Shown: piece after piece, positions 26,272-35,432 of the stretch
Layout: each line of letters opens with the position of its first letter
Numbering within the stretch: position 1 is the stretch's first letter
NCBI GenBank assembly: GCA_902780385.1
Contig: CACZFF010000012.1
Location: 1-64,000 of the forward strand
Direction of reading: 5' to 3'
DNA from: an uncultured Lachnospiraceae bacterium
GTDB lineage: Bacteria; Bacillota; Clostridia; Lachnospirales; Lachnospiraceae
Length of the DNA stretch: 64,000 bases
Notes under the pieces: generated by a model
What the model saw: only the letters and a program-made list of their open reading frames with translations
What the model was told of the DNA's origin: nothing
Database searches by the model: none
Position numbers and translations under genes: made by a program

Positions 26272-26502
26272 GGCATACATCCTGGCGGAGTGAATATTTG
26301 TGAGCATTAATGAAATACTTGGCGAATCTAATGCAAATAGCAAGCAAAACGCCCGTCTCACACAGACGGGCGTTTTAGGGCCATTTTGTTTGAGTATGTC
26401 GCATCTTCAATGCGACATACGAGTTTGGCCCGGCCTGATTTTTGCATCAGTGAGCCTTAGTATTTCAATGCGAACAAATCCTGAACTCCAAAGGATGTAT
26501 GC
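26272..26502 (-). ncRNA. Candidate structured 3'-end element, copy 2
   Basis: Minus-strand homologue of the element at 25482-25738. It keeps the outer pairing GGGCCA/TGGCCC (26426-26431 with 26378-26383), the 10-bp stem GTATGTCGCA/TGCGACATAC with the identical loop TTGAAGA (26394-26420), and a terminator. Stem positions 6 and 10 differ from copy 1 on both sides, so pairing is retained. Its ends (GCATACATCCTTTGGAGT and GGCATACATCCTGGCGGAGT) form an imperfect inverted repeat. It lies in sense orientation after the PfkB kinase gene. Confidence 0.5.
26346..26376 (-). terminator. Terminator within element copy 2
   Basis: AAAACGCCCGTCT, loop GTGTG on the minus strand, AGACGGGCGTTTT: a perfect 13-bp stem with T-run. 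It occupies the same place as the copy 1 terminator but with a different stem sequence. It should end the PfkB kinase transcript. Confidence 0.85.
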
Positions 26503-26640
26503 TGTGAAGGCACGTCCTTTCATTTCCATAGGATGCATGCTGTGAAGGCACGTCCTTTCATTTCCATAGGATGCATGCTGTGAAGGCACGTCCTTTCATT
26601 TCCATAGGATGCATGCTGTGAAGGCACGTCCCATAACAGG
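26503..26640 (-). repeat. 38-bp direct repeats after the PfkB kinase gene
   Basis: Three to four units of about 38 bp, each with GGACGTGCCTTCACAGCATG and CATCCTATGGAAATGAA on the minus strand, lie between the kinase stop and element copy 2. The GGACGTGCC part matches the repeats after pyc. Confidence 0.75.
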
Positions 26641-26642
26641 GA

Positions 26643-27626
26643 TTATCTGCCGGATTCTTTGATATAGGCTTTGACTTCGTCGACGGTGGGCATGACGCAG
26701 AGGGCGCCCTTCTTGGTGGTGACGAGGGAGGCTGCTGCGTTTGCGAAGGTGAGGAGCTCGTGGAGCTTGGCCTCATCAAAGCCGTCGAGGCCGTATTTGA
26801 GGACGTGGTACAGGGCGCTTGCACAGAAGGTGTCGCCCGCGCCGGTGGTCTCGATGGTGTTGGGATTGATGAAACCGGGCTCAAATGCCTCGATGCCCTT
26901 GAAATAAGCCTTGGATCCGTCGGGGCCGTAGGTCGCAAATACCAGCGGAATATTGTATTTGTCGATGATCATCTTGATGCCCTTGTCGAGGTCTTCCTCG
27001 CCGGTCATGAATGTGATCTCGTTATCGGAAATCTTGAGAACGTCGCACTGCTCAAGGCCCCATGCGATCTTCTCTTTTGCCTTCTCCTCGCTGCTCCAGA
27101 GAGGAGGACGGAGGTTGGGGTCGAAGGAAATGATGCAGCCGGCCTTCTTGGCGATCTTCATGGCTGCCTTGGTAGCCTTCTCAACTTCCTCATCTGTCAT
27201 GGAAAGTGTGCCGAGATGGAAAATCTTGGCGCCTTCGATCAGGTCTGCGTGCGCTTCCACTTCATCCTTTGTCAGCATGATGTCCGCGCCGGGCTTACGA
27301 TAGAAGGAGAAATCTCTGTCGCCGTTGGGAAGTTTCTCTACAAAAGCCAGAGTGGTATGGACTTCATCATCCATCATAAGGCCTGTCAGATCGATGCCTT
27401 CTCCGCCTGCGCGCTCTTTGAGCATACGTCCGAACATGTCATTGCCGACCTTGCCGATGAAAGCTGTCTTTGCGCCTGCCTTTGTGAGCATGGCCAGAAC
27501 ATTGCAGGGAGCTCCGCCGGGATTTGCCTCGAAAACATTGTTGCCCTGATCGCTTATGCCGTACTGGACAAAATCGATCAGCAGTTCGCCCAATGCAGTG
27601 ACATCATACTTTTTTTCAATACCCAT
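26643..27626 (-). CDS. PfkB-family carbohydrate kinase, probably fructokinase
   Basis: 327 residues of the ribokinase/PfkB fold: GELLIDFVQYG at the start, GGAPCNVLAMLTKAGAKTAFIGKVG (first signature) and the anion-hole motif NTIETTGAGDTFCASALY with catalytic Asp (second signature). It probably phosphorylates fructose, but other sugars are possible. The start chosen is the ATG at 27626 after AAGGCGG. The open frame extends to 27824 only because an upstream 33-bp tandem repeat is read as codons. Confidence 0.9.
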   Translation of the reverse strand: MGIEKKYDVTALGELLIDFVQYGISDQGNNVFEANPGGAPCNVLAMLTKAGAKTAFIGKVGNDMFGRMLKERAGGEGIDLTGLMMDDEVHTTLAFVEKLPNGDRDFSFYRKPGADIMLTKDEVEAHADLIEGAKIFHLGTLSMTDEEVEKATKAAMKIAKKAGCIISFDPNLRPPLWSSEEKAKEKIAWGLEQCDVLKISDNEITFMTGEEDLDKGIKMIIDKYNIPLVFATYGPDGSKAYFKGIEAFEPGFINPNTIETTGAGDTFCASALYHVLKYGLDGFDEAKLHELLTFANAAASLVTTKKGALCVMPTVDEVKAYIKESGR

Positions 27627-27677
27627 TATTTTTCCGCCTTTCTGCGTGTTGATGTAGGAGCTGCATGGTATGATGTT

Positions 27678-27842
27678 CCACTGATGTCTCATTGATGTTG
27701 CAATAAGGATCCACTGATGTCTCATTGATGTTGCAATAAGGATCCACTGATGTCCCATTGATGTTGCAATGAGGATCCACTGATGTCCCATTGATGTTGC
27801 AATGAGAATCCACTGATGTCCCACTGATGTTGCAATGAGAAT
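27678..27842 (-). repeat. Five 33-bp tandem repeats in the kinase leader
   Basis: Five units of exactly 33 bp (with CCACTGATGTCTCATTGATG on the plus strand) occupy the leader between the predicted promoter and the kinase start, followed by a partial unit. Each contains an ATG in frame with the kinase. No ribosome-binding site supports translation from these. Confidence 0.85.
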
Positions 27843-27945
27843 CCATTGATGTTACATCCATTTTCCGTCTGCAGCTGCCGGTTGACAAGCTCCTCTTTCT
27901 TTCTGCTCACAGAACCGAATACCCCCGGTTCTTCCCTTGACTGCC

Positions 27946-27982
27946 ATTATACAACAAACCGGCTCAACATTGAACCGGTTTG
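27946..27982 (-). promoter_or_regulatory. Promoter and overlapping operator of the PfkB kinase gene
   Basis: Minus-strand TTCAAT (27969-27974) and TATAAT (27946-27951) are 17 bp apart. The -35 box lies inside a 28-bp palindrome (CAAACCGG...CCGGTTTG, 27955-27982, with inner TCAA/TTGA), shaped like a LacI-family operator. Binding there would block the promoter. The remaining gap 27627-28033 holds the 33-bp repeats and no gene. Confidence 0.6.
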
Positions 27983-28033
27983 AGAAAAAATAACAAAATT
28001 GGCGATAGCGTTAAATGTTATTTTGTGCAGTTT

Positions 28034-29398
28034 TCAGTTTTTGAAACTGTGAACAGGAGCCGGGATTCTGCCGCGGCGGTTGACGAATTCGTCACAGCCG
28101 AATTTGTTGACGGGAATGATCGGGGCATAGCCGAGCAGTCCGCCGAAGTCGACCATTTCGCCCACGCCTTTGCCGATGACGGGGATCAGGCGGACGGCGG
28201 TGGTCTTCTGGTTGATCATGCCGATCGCCATTTCGTCAGCGATAATGCCGGAAATGGTGGTCTCCTTTGTGTCGCCGGGAATGGCGATCATGTCGAGACC
28301 GACAGAACAGACACATGTCATGGCTTCCAGTTTTTCAAGGGTCAGGGCGCCGACCTGCGCGGCGTGGATCATGCCTCTGTCTTCGCTGACAGGGATGAAG
28401 GCGCCGGAAAGGCCGCCGACATAGGAGGAGGCCATGACGCCGCCCTTTTTGACCTGGTCGTTGAGGAGGGCCAGGGCTGCGGTGGTGCCGGGCGCGCCTG
28501 CGCATTCAAGGCCCATCTCGCAGAGGATATCCGCCACGCTGTCACCGACAGCCGGTGTGGGCGCCAGGGACAGGTCGATGATTCCGAAGGGCACCCCGAG
28601 CCTGCGGGAGGCCTCGCGGGCGACCAGCTGTCCGACACGGGTGACCTTGAAAGCGGTCTTTTTGACTGTCTCGCAGAGGACTTCGAAGTCCTCTCCGTGG
28701 ACTTTTTCCAAAGCACGTTTGACAACGCCCGGGCCGCTGACACCGATATTGAGGATGCGGTCCGCTTCGGTGACTCCGTGGAAGGCACCTGCCATGAAGG
28801 GGTTGTCGTCGGGTGCGTTGCAGAAGACAACGAGTTTTGCGCAGCCGAAAGAATCGCGGTCCGCAGTGCGCTCCGCTGTCCTCTTGATGACACTGCCCAT
28901 CAGGCGGACGGCGTCCATGTCGATCCCGGTCTTTGTGGAGCCGACGTTGACACTGGAGCAGACGACATCAGTCTGGGCCAGGGCATCGGGGATGGACTCG
29001 ATCAGCATGCGGTCGGCAGGGGTCATTCCCTTGGAGACCAGGGCGGAATAGCCGCCCAGGAAGTTTACGCCTACCTCTTTGGCGGCGCGGTCCAGGGTCT
29101 TGGCGACAGATACAAAATCATCACTGCAGCGGCAGGCGCTGGCAGCGGCAATGGCTATGGGTGTGATCGAAATACGCTTATTTACAATCGGAATGCCGTA
29201 CTCTCTGGTGATCTCCTCACCTGTGCGGACCAGGTTGCAGGCGCTGGTCGTGATCTTATCATAGATTTTCGTGCGCAGGCGGCCCAGGTCGGAGTCCGCG
29301 CAGTCGAGCAGGCTAATGCCCATGGTGATCGTGCGGACATCGAGATTCTCCCGGTCGATCATTGCATTGGTTTCGGCTACTTCTGAAAAATTGATCAT
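28034..29398 (-). CDS. PFL family protein (UPF0210 / DUF711)
   Basis: 454 residues, full length for this cytoplasmic family: [17 protein letters not shown] near the start, [14 protein letters not shown] and the DYGG-type end [11 protein letters not shown]. Homologues nearly always lie next to a small ACT-domain gene, as here (101 bp upstream). The structure is related to glycyl-radical folds, but no activity is established. GGAGGAGCAAT precedes the ATG. Confidence 0.93.
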   Translation of the reverse strand: MINFSEVAETNAMIDRENLDVRTITMGISLLDCADSDLGRLRTKIYDKITTSACNLVRTGEEITREYGIPIVNKRISITPIAIAAASACRCSDDFVSVAKTLDRAAKEVGVNFLGGYSALVSKGMTPADRMLIESIPDALAQTDVVCSSVNVGSTKTGIDMDAVRLMGSVIKRTAERTADRDSFGCAKLVVFCNAPDDNPFMAGAFHGVTEADRILNIGVSGPGVVKRALEKVHGEDFEVLCETVKKTAFKVTRVGQLVAREASRRLGVPFGIIDLSLAPTPAVGDSVADILCEMGLECAGAPGTTAALALLNDQVKKGGVMASSYVGGLSGAFIPVSEDRGMIHAAQVGALTLEKLEAMTCVCSVGLDMIAIPGDTKETTISGIIADEMAIGMINQKTTAVRLIPVIGKGVGEMVDFGGLLGYAPIIPVNKFGCDEFVNRRGRIPAPVHSFKN

Positions 29399-29409
29399 AT
29401 TGCTCCTCC

Positions 29410-29499
29410 GGAAGTTGATTCTTTCTGTGTCAGATTCTGTGCAGCAGACTCAGTGCTTCAGATTCTGTGCAATTGATTCTGTGCAATTGATTCTGTGCT
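29410..29499 (-). repeat. Degenerate GATTCTGTGCAATT repeats
   Basis: Five or six copies of GATTCTGTGCAA/TCAGATTCTGTGC of about 15-19 bp fill the gap between the ACT and PFL genes. The last one includes the ACT stop codon region. Confidence 0.6.
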
Positions 29500-29775
29500 T
29501 CAGATTCTGTGCATCAGATCGAAGATCTCTTCTTTCTGGCAGCGGATCTGCACGCCGATCTTCTCTTCTCCGATTTTCTCCAGTTCGTCCGCAATGACAC
29601 CAAAAGGTTTCTCGGGTTCGGTTACATCGATGATCATCATCATGTTGAAATAGCCTTCTACGATGGTCTGGGAGATGTCAAGGATATTAATCTTGTTCTC
29701 CGCAAGATATGTGCAGACGCCTGCGATGATGCCGATGGTGTCTTTACCTACAACAGTGATGATAGCTCTTTTCAT
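29500..29775 (-). CDS. ACT-domain protein (UPF0237)
   Basis: A 91-residue protein made of an ACT domain plus a short C-terminal helix: RAIITVVGKDTIGIIAGVC, LAENKINILDISQTI, FNMMMIIDV. ACT domains bind small ligands such as amino acids. This family is almost always paired with the PFL/UPF0210 gene downstream and may sense its substrate. AAAAAGGATT precedes the ATG. Confidence 0.92.
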   Translation of the reverse strand: MKRAIITVVGKDTIGIIAGVCTYLAENKINILDISQTIVEGYFNMMMIIDVTEPEKPFGVIADELEKIGEEKIGVQIRCQKEEIFDLMHRI

Positions 29776-29799
29776 TTTTTAAATCCTTTTTCTTAGTAT

Positions 29800-29945
29800 G
29801 GTTTTTCGTGCTGTGGTCTTTTGTGGTGTGATTTTTCGCGGTGTGGTTTTAGTGCTGTGGTTTTTCGCGGTGCTCTTTAAGCGATGCGGTTCTTTTTGCT
29901 GTGGTTTTTCGCGGTGCGGTTTTTAGTGCTGTGTTGGTTTGCGTG
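29800..29945 (-). repeat. Degenerate GTGCTGTGGTTTTTCGCG repeats
   Basis: Six to eight imperfect units of about 18-20 bp lie upstream of the ACT gene. No gene or promoter is evident in the 285-bp gap. Confidence 0.6.
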
Positions 29946-30060
29946 TCTGCCGGAATATCTGTCTTCTGATCTATTCCATATTTCGATGTTCTGTTATCTG
30001 ATATATCTATCAATATCCCAGTCAAAGATTCTGTCCGGGTCTTCTGATCCGGTGTAATTT

Positions 30061-30858
30061 TCAAAATTCGACCAGGGCGGAGGGGGCGCTGCGCTTTGCG
30101 ACGCAGATGGGGAGGTCCTCAGGGCGGTAGCCTGTATCTGAGAACATGATCTCCACGCGGACGGTCTCAAAGGCGAGCTCAGGGAGGTTGTTTTCCTGGC
30201 TGAGGTGGCCCAGGAAAATGCCCTTCAGATGATTGTTGAGGACTTTGCTCAGGAGCTGGCCGCTGCTGGCATTGGACAGATGGCCGCGCTCTCCTAAAAT
30301 ACGCTGCTTGAGGCGGTATGGATAGTTTCCGACCTGGAGCATGTTGATGTCATGGTTGGATTCAAGGAGCAGGATATCGGAATCCTTGAGGCACTCCTCG
30401 GTGTAGTCGGTATAGCAGCCGAGGTCTGTGCAGATGCAGGCCTTTTTCTGCCCCTCATAGATGCGGTATCCGACAGGGTCGGCGGCATCGTGGGAAATGT
30501 GCATGGGATCGATCTTCAGATCTCCGATGGAGACCGGCTCGTCGGAACGGACGCAGATGAATCTGTCGGGATCGATGTCCTGAAACTTGGGCATCTTTCT
30601 GATCGCCTCGATCGTGCCGCGTGTGGCGTAGATGGGCATCTGGGAATGCTTTGCGATCACGGGAAGTCCGGTGATATGGTCTGTGTGTTCGTGGGTCAGG
30701 AAAATGCCGTCGATATCGGTCATATCGAGGCCGATTTCCTTCAGGGCGTCTACAGTCCTCTTTCTGCTGATGCCCACATCCATCAGGATGTGGGTGTTGG
30801 CGGAACCCACATAAATACAATTGCCGCTGCTGCCGCTGGCAATACTTTCAAATCGCAT
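30061..30858 (-). CDS. MBL-fold metallo-hydrolase, WalJ/YycJ type
   Basis: 265 residues. The metal-binding motif is THEHTDHITG, with further ligands in HISHDAADPVGYRI and the end GHLSQENNLPELA. SIASGSSGNCIYVG is the N-terminal signature of the YycJ/WalJ group, cytoplasmic nucleases or hydrolases often linked to cell-wall and DNA maintenance. It follows coaE and polA. The ribosome-binding site is weak (GAAAGAG). Confidence 0.9.
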   Translation of the reverse strand: MRFESIASGSSGNCIYVGSANTHILMDVGISRKRTVDALKEIGLDMTDIDGIFLTHEHTDHITGLPVIAKHSQMPIYATRGTIEAIRKMPKFQDIDPDRFICVRSDEPVSIGDLKIDPMHISHDAADPVGYRIYEGQKKACICTDLGCYTDYTEECLKDSDILLLESNHDINMLQVGNYPYRLKQRILGERGHLSNASSGQLLSKVLNNHLKGIFLGHLSQENNLPELAFETVRVEIMFSDTGYRPEDLPICVAKRSAPSALVEF

Positions 30859-30926
30859 GGATACTATTTTCTCTTTCTGATTCTTATTTTTCTATTTTTT
30901 CTATTTTTTATCGATTTCTCTGTAAT

Positions 30927-31574
30927 CTATTTTTTGGTGACGCCATAGGAACGGAGCGCTTCATCGACCTGGGCGCAGGCATATTCAAGGGCTCCGCTGT
31001 TGTCGATGACGACGTCCGCGTTTTCCCGGAAGGTCTGCTCGGAAAGCTGGCTTTTGAGAATGTTGTCGATCTTCTCATCGCTGTATCCGCGGGATGCTTT
31101 GAGGCGTCTGCGGCGCTCATTTTCATCACAGTAAATGTACCACATGGCGTCAACATTTTCACCGTATCCGCACTCGATCAGAAGAGCTGCCTCCACAACA
31201 AAAAAGTCGAGGACTCCGGCTTCTTTCTCCTCAGCGAAGGAGCTCAGTATGTACTCTTTCACTGCGGGATGCACGAGATTGTTGACTTTTTGCAGGAGGT
31301 CCGGCTCGGAAAAAATCCTGCGGGCCATCTCGGGATTATTGATCCTGCCGTCCTCCAGGGTGATGTCAGCCGCGGCCTTTCCCGTTGCAGGATCTGCAGC
31401 AGGGTATTGCTCCAGAAGGCGGATCAGGGGCCCATAGATCGCGCCGCCGGGTGCCTCCAGAGCGCGGGCAGCCTCGTCTGCGAGCAGAATACGGCAGTTG
31501 TAATTTGACTTCATATAGTTCAGGATCTCGGATTTTCCGGCGCCTACACCGCCTGTCACACCGATCAGTTTCAA
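30927..31574 (-). CDS. coaE: Dephospho-CoA kinase
   Basis: CoaE adds the 3'-phosphate in the last step of CoA synthesis. The 215 residues show the P-loop GVTGGVGAGKSEIL, the DEAARAL segment (substrate Asp) and the lid RRRRLKASRGYSDEKI. The start is TTG at 31574 with GAGAGGAAACGACA upstream. It follows polA, as in many Firmicutes. Confidence 0.95.
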   Translation of the reverse strand: MKLIGVTGGVGAGKSEILNYMKSNYNCRILLADEAARALEAPGGAIYGPLIRLLEQYPAADPATGKAAADITLEDGRINNPEMARRIFSEPDLLQKVNNLVHPAVKEYILSSFAEEKEAGVLDFFVVEAALLIECGYGENVDAMWYIYCDENERRRRLKASRGYSDEKIDNILKSQLSEQTFRENADVVIDNSGALEYACAQVDEALRSYGVTKK

Positions 31575-31611
31575 TGTCGTTTCCTCTCTTTCCGGGTGAG
31601 TCTTCTTGAGT

Positions 31612-31717
31612 ATTTGGAGTCTTTGGGGACAGTTCTGAAAAACTCATTTGAGTCTTTGGGGACGGTTCTGAAAAACTCATTGTATGCAATGAGTTTTTCA
31701 GAACCGTCCCTGGTGAC
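31612..31717. repeat. GGGACGGTTCTG-family repeat cluster at the polA stop
   Basis: Two direct units (GGGGACAGTTCTGAAAAACTC and GGGGACGGTTCTGAAAAACTC) and one inverted unit make a long hairpin centred on CATTGTATGCAATG. On the minus strand it begins at the polA TGA stop (TGAGTCACCAGGGACGG). It fills most of the 143-bp polA-coaE gap and could also act as an mRNA 3'-end structure. Confidence 0.7.
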
Positions 31718-34633
31718 TCATTTTGCCAGGTACCAGTCGGTGCCGTTGTGGACGTCTGTCTCGAGGCGGACGGAGAGGTCGGCGGCGTTTTCCATCTCCT
31801 GTTCGAGGATGGCGCTGACCTTTTCTTCTTCTCCGGGAGCGGTCTCGATGAGGAGTTCGTCATGGATCTGGAGGATGAGCTTCGATTGAAGCTGTTCGCG
31901 GTTAATGCGTTCCCAGACACGGATCATGGCGATCTTCATGATGTCGGCGGCGGAGCCCTGGATGGGCGAGTTCATGGCAACGCGTTCGCCGAAGGAGCGC
32001 TGCATGAAGTTGCTGGAGCTGAGCTCCGGAACAGGGCGTCTGCGGCCGTACATGGTTATGGCGTATCCCTTGGTCTTTGCGGAGGATACGAGGTTGTCCA
32101 GGAAGGTCTTGATGCCCGGATAGGTCTTGAAATAGGCCTTGATATATTCGTTGGCTTCTGCCCGGGAGATCGAGAGGCCCTGGGAGAGGCCGAAGGAGCT
32201 GATGCCGTAGACGATACCGAAGTTGACGGCCTTTGCGTTGCGGCGCTGAAGGGGGGTCACCTCCTCGAAAGGAGTGTGGAAGACCTTGGAGGCCGTGATG
32301 CGGTGGATGTCTTCGTTTTCTCTATATGCCTCGATCAGGCCGGGGTCTCCGGACATGTGCGCCAGGATCCTGAGCTCGATCTGGGAGTAGTCCGCGTCGG
32401 TGAAGGTATATCCGTCGCAGGGGACGAAGGCCTTGCGGATCTGGCGGCCCAGGTCCGTCTTCATGGGGATGTTCTGCAGATTGGGATCTGTAGAGCTGAT
32501 GCGCCCGGTGGCTGTGATGGTCTGCTTGAGGGTCGTGTGGATCCTGCGGTCGTCCGCCACATAGGCCATGAGGCCGTCCGCATAGGTCGAGCGCAGCTTT
32601 GTGAGGCCGCGGTACTCGAGGATATCATTGACGACAGGGTATTCGGGCGCCAGCTTCTCCAGGACGCCTGCGGCGGTGGAGTAGCCGGTCTTGGTCTTTT
32701 TGCCTCCGGGAAGGCCCATTTTTTCAAAAAGGATCTCGCCCAGCTGTTTGGGAGAAGCGATATTGAAGGTCTCTCCTGTCTCTTTATAAATCTGCTGTTC
32801 GAGCTCGTCGATCCTGCCGCCCAGGCTCTCACTGTAGGCGCGCAGGGCTTCGGGCTGGATGCGGATTCCCAGGCGTTCCATATCGGAGAGGATAAATGTC
32901 AGAGGGCGCTCTATCTGCGTGTAGAGGCTCCACATTTGCTGTTCTTCAAGCTTTGCGCGGACAGGCAGTGCGGTCTTGTGCAGGACCTGCGCGGCGCGGC
33001 AGGCATAGTTGATGACCGTATCTGCTTCGTCTTCCATGGCCTCTGCCCAGGTTTTCTTATTAAAGAGCTGTTTTCTGGACTGCAGGGACTGTCCGAGATA
33101 TTCGCTGGCGACATCCTCGATCTCATAATCATTTTTGAGAGGGTTGAGGAGATAGCAGCACACAAGGAGGTCCATGATGCCCTCCATGCGCACTTTTTCC
33201 CTGAACTCGTTTGCGGGATCGATCCCCCACAGAGGCATGTGGTCTTTGTGTGAAAACAGGGCAAGGACAGCATTTTTCTTTGTGTCGCGGACGGCAATTC
33301 TGATATCTTTCAGGAAAGAGATCAGATCTTCAGAGCTGAGTTTTTCCCCGACCCGTATGAAATAATTCTCCGGGAAGCCGTTCTGCCCGGGCTTGCCATG
33401 GTCTTCCGCGTCGCAGACAAGAGCGGCGCCCAGAAGACGGGTCTGCTCTTTCATGCCGTAGCCGGCGCGGTCCTGAAGCGGCCAGATGCCGATCACATAG
33501 GAGTCAGTCTTCTGCCCGTCCTGCATAGTAGGGGTTTCCGCGGCATTGGTATTCTGATCATCCGCGGCATCTTTATTCCGCGCATCCACAGCTTTGGTAT
33601 GATCAGCGTCTGCAGCATTGGTATGATGGGCATCTGCAGCTTTGATTCCTGCCAGGATCCCCTGCTGCAGTGCTGTAAGCACGTTGACATCATCTATGAT
33701 ATGGATCTCGGTGTCCTCTTCTTTTTCCTCAATGACATCGCGGTCAAAGCGGGACAGGAAGTTTTTGAATCCCAGTTCCGTGCACAGTTCAAAGGCTTCG
33801 CGGGTATAATAGCCTTCTGCCTTTGCTTTTTCGGTGTCCAGTTCCACGTCGCAGTCTGTCTTGATGGTCACGAGGAAGAGGCTCATACGGGCCTGGTCTT
33901 CGTTCTCCTCCAGATTTCTGTGAAGAGCGGGCTTTTTGATCTCATCGAGGTGAAGATATACACCGTCAACTGAGCCGTAGTCTTTGATCAGGGAGATGGC
34001 AGTCTTCTCTCCCACCTTGGGGACACCGGGGATGTTGTCCGAGGAATCTCCCATCAGGGCCTTGACGTCGATGAACTGGCGGGGTGTCACGCCATAGGTC
34101 TCAATGACCTGGTCGGTGCGGAAATCGTCGATCACGGTCTGTCCCTGGCGGGTGCGGGGGATGCGGATGGTGATCCGGTCGGTCGCAATCTGCAGAAGGT
34201 CCCGGTCTCCGGACAAAAGGACGACATCCATGTCCTGAGCCTCCGCCTTTTTGGCAAGGGTTCCGAGAATATCATCAGCCTCCAGGCCGGCCTGTTCACG
34301 GATCTCAATTCCCATGGCAGTGAGCATTTTTTTCATCAGAGGGACCTGCTCGCGGAGCTCATCGGGCATGGATCTGCGCGTGCCCTTGTAGTCCGCATAG
34401 GCGTCGTGCCTAAATGTCGGCGCATGCACGTCAAAAGCCACCGTCAGATAATCCGGCTTCAGCTCGTCGAGCTGGCTGAAAAGAATATTGAGAAATCCAT
34501 AGACCGCACCGGTATGCAGCCCTTTGGCGTTCGTCAGATCCGGCATGCCGTAAAAGGCGCGGTTGAGAATGCTGTGTCCGTCGACCAGCAGAAGTTTCTT
34601 TTTTTCATTGCTCATTGCGTTCTCATTGCTCAT
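31718..34633 (-). CDS. polA: DNA polymerase I
   Basis: 971 residues. N-terminal 5'-3' exonuclease (LLLVDGHSILNRAFYGM; VLLSGDRDLLQI; GDSSDNIPGVPKVGEKTA), a central domain without the DxE motif of active 3'-5' proofreading, and the polymerase domain with motif A DADYSQIELRILAHMSGD, motif B RRNAKAVNFGIVYGISSFG and motif C QIHDELLIE. It fills gaps and removes primers. A low-complexity insert of about 30 residues (AADAHHTN-type repeats, near 345-375) lies between exonuclease and central domain. Two ATGs compete (34633 and 34615); the first is used here. Confidence 0.97.
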   Translation of the reverse strand: MSNENAMSNEKKKLLLVDGHSILNRAFYGMPDLTNAKGLHTGAVYGFLNILFSQLDELKPDYLTVAFDVHAPTFRHDAYADYKGTRRSMPDELREQVPLMKKMLTAMGIEIREQAGLEADDILGTLAKKAEAQDMDVVLLSGDRDLLQIATDRITIRIPRTRQGQTVIDDFRTDQVIETYGVTPRQFIDVKALMGDSSDNIPGVPKVGEKTAISLIKDYGSVDGVYLHLDEIKKPALHRNLEENEDQARMSLFLVTIKTDCDVELDTEKAKAEGYYTREAFELCTELGFKNFLSRFDRDVIEEKEEDTEIHIIDDVNVLTALQQGILAGIKAADAHHTNAADADHTKAVDARNKDAADDQNTNAAETPTMQDGQKTDSYVIGIWPLQDRAGYGMKEQTRLLGAALVCDAEDHGKPGQNGFPENYFIRVGEKLSSEDLISFLKDIRIAVRDTKKNAVLALFSHKDHMPLWGIDPANEFREKVRMEGIMDLLVCCYLLNPLKNDYEIEDVASEYLGQSLQSRKQLFNKKTWAEAMEDEADTVINYACRAAQVLHKTALPVRAKLEEQQMWSLYTQIERPLTFILSDMERLGIRIQPEALRAYSESLGGRIDELEQQIYKETGETFNIASPKQLGEILFEKMGLPGGKKTKTGYSTAAGVLEKLAPEYPVVNDILEYRGLTKLRSTYADGLMAYVADDRRIHTTLKQTITATGRISSTDPNLQNIPMKTDLGRQIRKAFVPCDGYTFTDADYSQIELRILAHMSGDPGLIEAYRENEDIHRITASKVFHTPFEEVTPLQRRNAKAVNFGIVYGISSFGLSQGLSISRAEANEYIKAYFKTYPGIKTFLDNLVSSAKTKGYAITMYGRRRPVPELSSSNFMQRSFGERVAMNSPIQGSAADIMKIAMIRVWERINREQLQSKLILQIHDELLIETAPGEEEKVSAILEQEMENAADLSVRLETDVHNGTDWYLAK

Positions 34634-34774
34634 CGCGGGTAAACTCTCTTTCTAAAATGCCTGTGCCGCCCACAGGAGCGGTCTGCTCAGACAGCAGGCT
34701 TTTTCTCTGAGAAAAAAGTGAATGATCTGAAATACAGGAAAAGTTTTCATCAGATGATCTATCGGATGCAACTA

Positions 34775-35098
34775 TCAGATGAATATATACAGGATGGCTG
34801 TCACAACCGCTGTGAAGATTGCCACAGTCTCAAAGACAGCCGCCGTCATTGACAGACGTCTTCTCTTGCGCAGCAGTTCCCTTTCTGAATTGATATATGC
34901 AGGAAGATCCTTTGAAAGATTGAGCTCCTCTCCGGCACTTTTTTCATCGAACACTCTCTTGACGAGGTACTGGATCTCCAGTTCCTCGCGGCAGCTCTTG
35001 CATTCGTCATAGTGATTGAGAAATCTGCGGAGGGAATCGTTGTCCAGTGTGTCGTCCAGAAAGCCCGGCACCATACTGGAAAAGTCCTTGCAGGTCAT
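34775..35098 (-). CDS. Small zinc-finger membrane protein, anti-sigma-like
   Basis: 107 residues. A zf-HC2-type motif (MTCKDFSSMVPGFLDD then HYDECKSCREEL) is followed by a C-terminal membrane helix. This is the layout of anti-sigma factors of the ZAS type, but no sigma-factor gene is adjacent. The start is the ATG at 35098 because GGAGG lies upstream of it; an open frame extends 13 codons further. The partner is unknown. Confidence 0.75.
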   Translation of the reverse strand: MTCKDFSSMVPGFLDDTLDNDSLRRFLNHYDECKSCREELEIQYLVKRVFDEKSAGEELNLSKDLPAYINSERELLRKRRRLSMTAAVFETVAIFTAVVTAILYIFI

Positions 35099-35432
35099 GT
35101 GTAAAAACCTCCAAACCACATGCATTACCACATGCATTTTCGGCCGCTCATCTCCTGAGCGCCTTGATTCTTTCGTGCAATGTATTGTACCACAAACCCA
35201 AACATAAAGAAATGCACAGATTGATGTGCAGGCTGTGCGGGTGGGGAGTCATTCAGAACTGTCTCCGGTGTCCAATAAGGCAGTTTTATGCCTAATTATG
35301 CTTAATCTGAGTATTTGAAGGGTTTTTGAGGAAAAATCAATGGACTTTTTTTCCTGACATGGTATAATCTAACAATCCGAAGAAATGCATAAGTGTATAC
35401 AATCATACCAAATTCACTGAACAGGAGGCATT
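35099..35432. promoter_or_regulatory. Divergent gap with the gltA promoter
   Basis: The plus-strand promoter is TGGACT (35341-35346), a 16-bp spacer, then TATAAT (35363-35368) with an extended TGG before it. A worn GGGACGGTTCTG relative (GGAGTCATTCAGAACTGTCT, about 35256-35279) lies upstream. ACAGGAGGCATT precedes the gltA ATG. No gene is seen in the gap. Confidence 0.6.

Noticed and set aside
27627..27824. N-terminal extension of the PfkB kinase (repeats of MGHQWILIATS)
   Set aside because: It is a translated 33-bp DNA repeat; the ribosome-binding site AAGGCGG and family alignment support the start at 27626.
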